Shown one piece after another: positions 54,862 through 64,000 of a stretch of DNA of 64,000 nt. The stretch spans positions 1 to 64,000 of the forward strand of contig RBZT01000564.1 of the NCBI GenBank assembly GCA_003693705.1. Reading direction: 5' to 3'. The stretch is from Polymyxa betae (taxonomy: Eukaryota; Endomyxa; Phytomyxea; Plasmodiophorida; Plasmodiophoridae). Below the pieces are notes generated by a model, which did not search any database, was not told the origin of the DNA, and worked only from the letters and a program-made list of their open reading frames with translations. How positions within the stretch are numbered: position 1 is the stretch's first letter; every line of letters starts with the position of its first letter. A program made the position numbers and the translations under genes.

Positions 54862-57800
54862 TCAGATGTCTTCGAATGCAGCACTCCTGATAGTTCCTCC
54901 AACTGCAGTTGATGCACAGACTGGGAACCATATTATGATTGTGCATATGAATACATATATGTAGAGCCATGTGGCAACGCCACTGGCGTACAATGCCGCA
55001 AATGCACCCAACGTTATTGATATAATCACCATGTATTCTTTGAAATACTTCCCCTGAAATTTGTCTTTGAGATAGCAAAGGACGGGAGTAGATATGAAAG
55101 CGATTGGCAAAACGACATTCAGAAGATCTGTATCGGAAAAGTCCACGAATGGTAGACCCAGCAGTTGATGAAATGCAAGCAAAAATAACGAATTCATAGC
55201 TCCAACAACAATACAGGTAGGGAGCGCCACCGAGTGATGTAGTTGGAAGTAACAATCAACCATGAAAAACAATAAAGCACCGGCGCTACAGCCATTCAGA
55301 TAAGAGAAGATCCCGGACACCGCTCCAAACAAGACAACATCTATGTTGTCCATTGCAGTAATACTTTGAACCTGTTAAAGGTTTTCGCGGACAGATAGCG
55401 CTGAGCTACACCCATCGTCAAAGAGAATGTGATAAATATGCCGATGGTTGCAAGAATAATAAGATCATGGTCGAAAACACCATCGACGAGGAAATAGGAG
55501 AACACGTCGCCCATGATAGCTCCAACTGTTCCCAGTATGGCCAAACTCCAGTCTATAGGCTGCCCCATGATGCCGTTAATAACTGCAGCCATACATAAGG
55601 CCGATATCTGCGACCAACTGTGAATTAGAAAGCGACGCCCCAACGAGATTGAAATTATCATGACCGAACCTGACCGAAGTTTGAAGCGTATCGAACACGA
55701 AGCTCTTCAGCCTGCGATTCGAGATTAAGAGTGGTCAAGGTCATCCCGAAACCGAAAGGCGTCCAAGACGAGACAACGGCGTCGCAGGCAGCAGTGACAG
55801 CGATAATGGGGTTCTTCAGGATTGAGTTCCATATCTAGAGAGGCAGCATTACTAACAGCAGATTTCGATTTCGAACTGCTCACCGAGGTAGGATCGATAA
55901 AGAATGTGATGCAAATGGCGGAGAGCGCAAGCAACAGAGCAGTCAATATGAGCGGCGAGCGACGCATCAGTCGCAGAACGGACGATGATGCTTTCGCGAT
56001 CCACAGGGACGTCGTTTGGGAGTCTTTTTTCGATTGGAACTATGCAGATCCTTGAAGATGGTTTGACGGACATCTATAGGAACGAATTTCAGCAGATCTT
56101 GCGTCTGTGGGAATTCGCGGGCGATATCTCTCAAGCCGCTCTTGACAACGCCGAAGTACCCTACGATCAGCATTCAGAAGAGGCGTTGAATCTGAGCAAA
56201 ATCAGACCGTAGATGTTAACAATGATGACCATAGCAATCAGAGTATAACCCAATGATAACTAGTTACAGATTAGCGCGAAGACGCTGACAGAAATGATCG
56301 AAACGAACCCGATCAGCAGCTAGTTGAGCTCGATCAAGGGTCAGCAGCTGGGAGAAATAACGGGCGACGTTGCCAGTAAAAGCGTTATCAATCTTAAACG
56401 CCAGATTGAAATCGTCGGATTGCAGCTGTTGCTGTAGGAAAGCGTCGCGTGTTGCAAAACCGGGAACGAAATTCGGACCCGATCGGATTTCTATAAGAAA
56501 CTTAAACACCATCGGAAGAGCAGCAAAATGAAACACCAACTTTGAATTCCGGTGTCGAAATCGTTAATCAATTGGGGTATAAGTCGAACCAATTCTGCAA
56601 TTAACGCTTGGCGACCATTTCGGGCCAGTCCATTCGAGAACGTGCGGCAATCCGGGGCAGCTGCGGCGATGTCCGGAATGAGACAGACGTCGCCGAACTC
56701 CCACTCGAAGTGCCCATTGCCCGAGTTTAAACAGCCTGGATAGTAGTCGTCACCGAGAACGCCGCCAAAGATCAGCGATCTTCGATGTTCTTCCGACAGT
56801 GCCACGTCGGTGATGACAGCAGCATGCTTCGAGGCCGTTGTGTTGGTGGCATTGCGCGAAAGCAGCATATCCGCCGATACGAGCAGCAGCTCTCGTGTAT
56901 TGAACAGCGCTCGTCGTAAAAGCGATCCCGAACGCCATCCGTATTGGAAGCGAGCCGGTAAGGGCGCCCTTGCGTCCGCCTACAAACACGTTTAGAGACA
57001 GATGAGCACTAACCCTAAAACCCTAACCTGACTGAGAATTCCAACATGTCTGTAAGTGAAAAAGATGACATAGAGAATGATGAGCTGGCCGAATTTGACC
57101 AGATAGCGCAACAGGCGCCGAGTTTTAAACTTGGATGTTTTGCGGATCTGGCTTTCGATGCGTTTCAGACCTTTCTGCTTGGCCGAATCGGTGTTCTTCT
57201 CTTTGGCGACCGTGTTGAAAATGTTGAACGAGGCTTCGGTTCGAGCATCACCTTCAATCGATGACGATTCGGTTTCAGTCTTTTGCAGGATCGAGATGCG
57301 GTCGTTGTATGGTGTGATGATGTTGTTGACCGATGCATTCGGAACATGGAATACTGTAATCATGGCAAGATCGTTACGCAGCTGGACGCCGATAATCGTC
57401 GCCCGAACCGCATACATGAACAGGAATATAGCGGCGGCGATTTGCAGAACGAGATCAGCTAGGTCTGAGAGCAGGATGAGTCGGTTCTGCTCTTTGGCGG
57501 CGTCCGTCCCGAATCCGGCCAGCTTGTTGCTGACTTCGGTCAGACTTTGAACGTTGTCGATGATATAACGCAGCGCGTTTGCATCAATTTGATCGAGTTG
57601 GTCAACCGGGACCGAGCTGATCTCCTTCGCAAGCTGATGATACATCTCGATTGCATTCAGGGTCGTCATATCGAATGTGCAGCTTGTATTGATGGATTCC
57701 GTACAGAAGATGACTGTGTACGTATCGGCGAGTGTCGTCATGATGATCGAATCCCAGCCAAGTCTGCCTGCAAGCAGACTATCTCGGCAAGCACCGGCAA

Positions 57801-60800
57801 TGGAAGCAAATTTTTGGACCGTGGCGAAATGCTTCTTGACCAAGGAATGGTCGGGATCCGAGATTAAGCCTCTGGAGATAAGATCGACGGCACGAATCGA
57901 ATCCGCTAGGCGTAGAACATCGATTCCAAACTCGCCCGAATAGTTCGCTGTCCCGATATCGGCCATGAAACTCGTCACGATGCGGTCGGCGACGAAGACC
58001 TGTCCCAGCGACAGGATCGCCAACATGAGAAAGACGGAGATGAATGCCCGATGCAGCCACTTCATCAGGACGAGCTCGAGCCGTTTTTGAACGGCGTCGT
58101 TGTTCGTATCGTTGCCGCCGGCCGCGCTTGACGTCGCGTTCGACGTGCGAGTCGGATGCTTTGGAATTCTCCGATAACGATATCGGGATGTCCTCTAAGA
58201 TAACTCCAGGTTTGCGGGAAGACGATCTCGCATCGTCCATGGTTTGCTTCCCCAAAATATCAATCCGGACGGTCACAGCAATTTCGTCGTCCAGTAAAGT
58301 CCAGGTCTGAAATCTACACAAGATGTGTCAAAGCAGTTCTGAATTTACAAAAGGACGGGTATAACCTTAATGCCATCTGGAATTTGACTCCGTCTTTTAC
58401 CAATGACATGAGACGGATATAGTCCGGATTGGAGGCGATTGCTTTCCGATACGCTGCATGCTGCGCTTCGATATCAGGAATTATGTCCTGGATGTGAATG
58501 TTGTGCAAATCGACGCGATCCTTCTCAATGCCGAACTGCAATGACACCGTTTGCGAGATAGCTGTGACGACGCCAGCTCGATCAAAAATGATAATAAGCG
58601 AATCGGGATTGGTGGATTCAATGACGCCAATGAAGCAGAGTGTGCTGAGATCTTTCACGAACGCCTTCACAAAAATATTGACGTCTTGAATGTAACCGTT
58701 CTGGTGCAGAATGACGAGGTTGCTCTTGCCGTCAATTAACCTCTGGACGCCCTGCTGTAGGTTGCGCAAAAGCATTCCATCGTGGTTCGATGCGAACGGC
58801 TCTGGCATGATAATCCTGACCAGATTTCAAATCCAGTACGTCCGGGAGCGCTTGGCGCCTACCTGCAGTTCTTGCCGACTAGTACCGACGTTGAGAATCC
58901 CAATAGCTGAGCTGCCCGTGAATTGCAATCAATGATAACGCCAAAATTTCGCATATTCCCACTAATTAGGACAACCGCAGCTATCGGTGGAATTTAGTGA
59001 CTTCAAGAGGAATTTAGCAAGCTTGTTACCTCGATCATCGAAAAGTAGGTCCTTGAAAACGGAAGTCTGTTTCATTTTCGCCTTTGCTTGTTGCATTTCT
59101 TTCGCTCTCTCCAGCAGACGGTCGCCAGATCGGAAGTCTCTCAGAATCGTCAATACAAACCCACTAAATCGGAGCACATGAGCGAACCCAAAACTCAAAA
59201 AAAGATTACAGTAACTGTAAGATTGCAGAGCAGTCACCGAATCATCAGAAATACTGATAGCCTTGGCGTAATTGGAATAGGCGGTTTTGGATTCGTTGCT
59301 GATTTGGACAGCTAGCTCCCTCATTCTGTCATCATCGGGTTTCGATTTCAGAGCTTCAGTCCAGAAATCGATCGTGGCTTGAACAATCCTCAGATCCAAG
59401 TTTTGTGCTCGCTCCAGGAGATCGCGCTGAGTATTATACTGTATAATCTCACTGTTCGATTCCGATTCGAAGATTCGGTCTTCAATAGTCCTTTGAATAC
59501 GATATAAAAGAAATCGCTCGTCAGCTTTCGGATTTAGGACAGAGACCTGATCCAAGTACATATAGGCAAGGAAATAGATGCGAGCGATGTCAATTTGGAA
59601 AGTTGCCGCAGCCAGCAATAAATGGATCGAATCTGGGAATCGAGTCAGCGACGTGACAATGATAGACTTGCATTCGTGAAAGTCCATCATTTCAGCATGA
59701 TGGTCTCCTTTCTGTGGCTTATCACCAGCATTCAGTTCAATGACAACGTCTTCTTTGTCATCGAGATCCTCGCAATCAACTTTTGCTCGAACTTGTTGCT
59801 TAAGCAATGCAGTTTTCATTGCGGTCTGATCTACGTCTTGCAGAGCAATTCGAAACCGAATTTGGACCTCCCAAGGGTTGTTTAGTTCCGTAATTGGTAC
59901 AGCTCGAAGGTGCTCGAAACGACCTTGAATGATGAGATACGATGATAGAACCACGACTGGAATTCCACCAAGAAACATGAATACGGCTCCTCCGCTAGAA
60001 TCGTTGTTGTAAACGGATGCTACAATGGCGCTCAGACTCGCCCAGGAGAATATCCAAGATAGCGCCGCTTGATAGTGCATCATGCGGTAATCATAATAAG
60101 GCAGGTACATCGTGATCAGATAAGACACCGATACCGACAATGCAAACGCCGAAATGCTCAACAGTAAGGCGTTCGTCGTACAAACCGAGATTATTACAAG
60201 CAGTATCTGAATTTCAATCAGAAAGGCCAAACAAAACCCTCTCAAAAATCATACTTTGCAAAACGCATAAAACACATCAATCCGGGACTGAGCCCGCGCG
60301 GAAACCGACTTCGATAACGGATTCATATCGAATACGGCACTGATATAGCAAATGCTGACGAACACAGTTGGCAACAATGCCAGAAACCCAAGAAACTGAT
60401 TCAAAGCATTACTGCTCAGGATCTGCTGGAACAAAACGCGAATGATAGGCACGAAGCCAACCGAGACCATCAGGTTTGCTAGGACGGAATAGAGCTCCAT
60501 TATCACAGGAATCTGATTGTTTTGTTTTATCAACCATGCTATAGCGACACCTCCGCCTGCAATTACACAGAGGTTATTTAGGCCGTCAACGTGAGAAATT
60601 CCAATGCTAGATGGGAAGGAATGATCAATTAAGAATTTGACATACCTAGGAGAAGACCTATCAGTGATAATGCGATCTGAAAAGCGGATTGCAGAAGTCC
60701 TACTGAGTCCAGTACAGATTCTGAGAATAACGAACAGAACGAAATTACTGGCTGAGCATGAACTTGGCTCCAAGGAATCAATGCAGATGATCCGTTTAAA

Positions 60801-60991
60801 GCAAATAAAATGCCGATAATTTGTATGGTTTGAATCACAGAGCTCAGCTGCGATAAATAGCGCGTCGAACTTTGAATCGAATTCAGCGAGAAAAGGATCT
60901 TGAACAGCCCTTCAGTGATCTCATGATACGACTGCTGTATATAAGTGGCTATCGACTCATTATTTGTATCATTGATTAGGCCATCCGACAT
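54862..60991 (-). CDS. Giant PAS/multi-TM protein (TmcB-like) with TauE/SafE-like end; 3' frame breaks
   Basis: Over 15 exons joined by mostly 48-52 bp introns. From 60991 come helices (SSVIQTIQIIGILFAL; LIGLLLG spliced to GGVAIAWLI) and more membrane segments to about 59960, then a soluble TPR-like helical block (FPDSIHLLLAAATFQ, LNPKADERFLLYRIQRTIED, LLERAQNLDLRIVQATIDFW). A PAS domain follows (VVLISGNMRNFGVIIDCN, RAAQLLGFSTSVLVGKN, IIMPEPFASNHDG). Another TM and extracellular region lies at 58065-56280. The multi-TM C-terminal part resembles TauE/SafE exporters (GAVSGIFSYLNGCSAGALLF, VALPTCIVVGAMNSLFLLAF). The first two-thirds match tiny-macrocyst (TmcB/C)-type proteins of protists. Against the intact paralog to the right, the frame is broken near 56175-56207 (about 10 nt missing), 56030-56038 (beside A6) and 55371. 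It is therefore either a decaying gene or indel errors. Confidence 0.7.
56980..57027 (-). other. 48-bp intron carrying a telomere-like motif
   Basis: This intron of the PAS multi-TM gene begins gttagggttttagggttag on the minus strand, i.e. two TTAGGG-like units around one TTTTAGGG (57009-57027). It is spliced in phase 0 between GILSQ and ADARAPLP. The motif is too short to claim a telomeric insertion. Confidence 0.6.
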
Positions 60992-61749
60992 GGTCAGATC
61001 CGGGTCGGCGTTTCCAGCTATTGTGACCTAATGCAAATGAGTAAATGACGATGCAGATAGGCAGATGATGACCGTTTCTAACGTTGAGCTGGCTCTGCAT
61101 CTATGACCGGTTCGACTGTCGGGTGGTAGTCACATTTGCAAAACCAGTCTGAAGATCACCCGACGACGCCTGGTGGCGACTGGCAATGAAGGCAGGAGCA
61201 ATTCGCCGGGCAAGAACTGGAATGCTTGGCAAATATCCATTCAGCATGAGCTACCTACACCAAGTGGTACGAGCCAGAAAGGGGGTCCAGACGCCGACGA
61301 CGACTTTGCTTCAAGCCTTTTGTGAGGAAATGAAGGCCACATCGGATCATTGAAATGGGAGATAGACATCTCCCTTTTAAGAAAGACCCACTTGCGTATT
61401 ATGTTTCAGCAGGTATCAAATGCACGATCGTTAGGAGAACAAATTCCAGGAAATTGACACTTGAAGATAGTCATGAGAGATGGTAACAGAAAGAAATCGG
61501 CCCCAAGACGAGTAACACTCGAAGGCTAGTCTTTCTACAACTACATATCCTATATTGTTAGTCTTTCACCAGTTAGGTGATAAGAGACAGCATCGAATGC
61601 AAGTTCATACGTACCACATTGACGGTCCTGTCCTGTTTCTGTATTCATTACATTTAAATTATACAGGCATGCTTTGCCTTGACGATCACGGTTTTCTCTT
61701 GAGTAATCATTTTTACAACAGTCCTTCATTTGACAGTCAACTACATTTT
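60992..61749. other. Spacer between tandem PAS multi-TM genes
   Basis: About 760 bp between the 3' end of the right-hand copy and the start of the left-hand copy. One short plus frame (61555-61800) is a shadow of the neighbouring gene end. No RNA gene or other feature was recognised. Confidence 0.45.
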
Positions 61750-64000
61750 TTATACGTCTTCAAAAGCAGCGCTTCTGATGGTGCCACCAACTGCAGTTGA
61801 CGCGCAGACTGGGAGCCAGAGTACGAGTGCACATATAAATACATAAATATAGATCCATGTGCCGACACCTCTAGCTGACGCCGCTATAAACACACCGAAT
61901 GCAATCGAGATAATCACCATATATTCTTTGAAATACCTTCCCTGCGATCTGACGCTGAAATAGCAAAGCACAGGGGTTGATATGAAAACGATTGGAAGAA
62001 TAACATTCAGCAAATCTGTATCCGAAAAATCTACGTACGGTATGTCCAGCAACTGATGGAATCCAAGTAAGAACAGGGAATTCACAGCTCCTACTAATAT
62101 AGAGGTGGGAAGAGCGATTGAAAAGTGCAGCTGGAAATAACAGTCGACCATAAAGAAAAACAAAGCGCCACAGCTAGAGCCGTTAAGGTACGAGAAAGCC
62201 CCAGACAAAGCTCCAAATAACAGAACATCAACATGATCCATGCCAGTGATATTTTGAACCTTTTTAAACATTTTCGCAGAAAGATAACGTTGTGCTATGC
62301 CCATCGTTAACGAATATGTAATAAATAGGGCGAAAGTAACAAGATTAACAAGATCTCTGTCGAAGACACCATCGACCAAAAAATAGGAAAAGATATTGCC
62401 CAAGATGGACCCTATTGTTCCAAACAGAGCCATATTCCACTCTATGGGTTGTCCGAGAATTCCATTCATCAAAGTAGCCATGCATAGAGCAGTCATCTGA
62501 ATCAATATACGTGAGAACACGGAAGCTAAATAAACTACAGCTATGAACATACCTGACCAAAATGTGTAGCAAGTGCGACCCTGACCTCTTCAGCAGTCGT
62601 ATCGAAGTTGATGTTGGTCAAAATGAACCCAAAACCGAAAGGAGTCCAAGATGAGATTATAGAATCACATGCAGCACCAAAGGCAGCCAAAGGATTTGAG
62701 GTCAATGATTTCCAAATCTAGCAGACAGCATCAGTAATTGCAGTTAAAATTCCGAAGGTCCTAACCGATGACGGATCCGTAAAGAATGTTAGGCAAATTG
62801 CTGAAATTCCAAGGAACAAAGCAGTCGATAAGAGTGGTGATCGTCGCAGCTGGCGCAAAACAGCTAATGGGGCCTTGCTAAGTAATGAGATAGACCTAGT
62901 TGACCGGTCGTCATTTTTGGACTTCTTGTGTAAGTCTTTCGAAATCATTTCGCGGATCTCTACTGGAACGAACTTCAGCAGGTCTTGGGTTTGTGTGAAC
63001 TCACGAGCAATATCTCTTAAAGCGCTCATTACTACACCAAGATAACCTATAATGAGCAATTCAGCACGAAATGTTCGGGTGCTCATTTGAAGAGATTCCA
63101 GACCGTATATATTGATGATGATAACCATGGCAATCAAAGTGTAGCCTAAATCTAACTGCCCACAGATCAGACAGTGCGGTGCTAGTCAAATCGTAAGCTC
63201 ACCCGTTCGACCGCTAGTTGAGCTCGGTCAACTGTGAGAAGGTGAGCGAAATAGCGAGCGGTGTTTCCATTGAAGTTGTTGTCGATTTTCAACGCCAGAT
63301 TCAAGTCATGAGATTGGAGTTGCGCCCTTAGGAAGTCATTTCGTGCTTGAATACCGGGAGCGAAACTCGGATCCGATCGAATATCTAAAATGCGATTGAA
63401 AGTGGCAACCAAACTAAAGATTGACTACCGACTTTTGATTAAGGAATCCATATCCGTAATGATTTGCGGTATCAGACGAACTAATTCTGCTAAAAGCGCT
63501 TGCCGACCGTTGCGAGCAAGCCCATTAGAAAACGTCCCGCAATCCGGTGCAGCAGTAGCCACATCCGGAATGAAGCAGACATCGGAAAACTCCAGTTCAA
63601 AATGGCCATTGCCTGCAGTTAAATAGCCTGGATAGTAATCGCCGCCCAAGTCACCGCCGAAGATTAACGCTCTTCGCTGAATTTCAGACATGGCAATATC
63701 AGCGTCGATGGAGGCATGAAGACCGGCTGTGTTGTTAACAGCATCATGCGAAAGTAGCATGTCTGCAGATACGAGTAGCAATTCCCGAGTATTAAATAGA
63801 GCTCGCCGCAATAAGGCTGCAGATCGCCACCCAAATTGAAAGCGAACTGGTAAGGGTGCTCTGGAGTGAGCCTGAAAACTTATAAGTGAAGCATGGAAAA
63901 TTATACTTTGGATCACCACCTGACTCAAAATGCCGACATGTCTGTACGTGAAGAAGAACGTGTAAAGGACGACAAGTTGACCGAATTTCAGGAAGTAGCG
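61750..64000 (-). CDS. Paralog of the PAS/multi-TM protein (3' part only, runs off window)
   Basis: Only the C-terminal part is inside the window; upstream exons (TPR, PAS) would lie to the right. Visible in order: a membrane segment ending TYRHVGILSQ (about 64000-63925), a 48-bp intron, the extracellular block FGWRSAALLRRALFNTREL ... GGDLGGDYYPGYLTAGNGHF, VRLIPQIITDMDS, a short exon with ARYFAHLLTVDRAQLAVER, membrane and cytoplasmic exons (LGYTLIAMVIIINIYGLE, REFTQTQDLLKFVP, LFLGISAICLTFF, ISSWTPFGFGF). Last comes the 61750-62516 exon with the TauE/SafE-like helices (SGAFSYLNGSSCGALFFF) and a conserved end SAAFEDV. All exon phases agree with the left-hand copy, and no frame break was found here. 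It is about 60-70% identical by eye over the shared part. Confidence 0.72.

Overview
The window is 64 kb of a gene-dense nuclear genome from a microbial eukaryote. The evidence is spliceosomal GT-AG introns in most genes, a recognisable U2 snRNA gene at about 37062, and eukaryote-only proteins: TRiC/CCT subunit, La protein, U2SURP, a Qb-SNARE, a PSTAIRE CDK, LMBR1, prohibitin and the complex I subunit NDUFS4. About 30 genes sit on both strands with short spacers. Most introns are 43-63 bp, and at their 5' end only the GT is clearly conserved. The lineage cannot be fixed by eye. Large PAS-domain multi-pass proteins, 7TM-RGS and YbjN-domain proteins suggest a free-living or parasitic protist rather than an animal, plant or yeast.

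Layout. 0-10 kb: a C2H2 zinc-finger gene with transposon-like features that may run off the left edge, then U2SURP (+), a PP2C phosphatase (-), a zinc alcohol dehydrogenase (-) and a CDK (-). 9.6-17.7 kb: a secreted protein resembling a subtilase prodomain, then two tandem paralogous ABCG half-transporters with EGF-like ectodomains. 17.9-28.3 kb: a RING-H2 protein (-), an EF-hand/WD40 protein (+), a Qb-SNARE (-), an unusual YbjN-YbjN-discoidin-pseudokinase protein (+) and a small zinc-binding protein. 28.3-29.2 kb holds an assembly gap (NN) inside an inverted repeat. 29.2-37.4 kb: 7TM-RGS, CCT7, prohibitin-2, a possible tiny gene, LMBR1, NDUFS4 (-) and U2 snRNA. 37.4-51.3 kb: ACAD10/11 (-), a Sec14-like protein (+), an F-BAR protein (+), La (-), two coiled-coil genes and the SUV3 helicase (-). 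51.6-64 kb: a large secreted repeat glycoprotein, then two tandem paralogs of a giant PAS/multi-TM protein with a TauE/SafE-like C-terminal region; the right-hand copy is cut by the window edge.

Themes. RNA handling is represented by U2 snRNA, U2SURP, La and SUV3. Mitochondrial functions are represented by NDUFS4, PHB2, SUV3 and ACAD. Membrane signalling or sensing is represented by 7TM-RGS, the PAS multi-TM proteins, PP2C, CDK and the pseudokinase. No operon logic applies.

Several genes show isolated frame breaks beside homopolymers or short repeats (U2SURP 5' end, the Sec14-like gene, the 3' part of the first PAS gene). These may be residual assembly indels or real decay. Exon limits quoted were inferred by eye from splice phase and family similarity.
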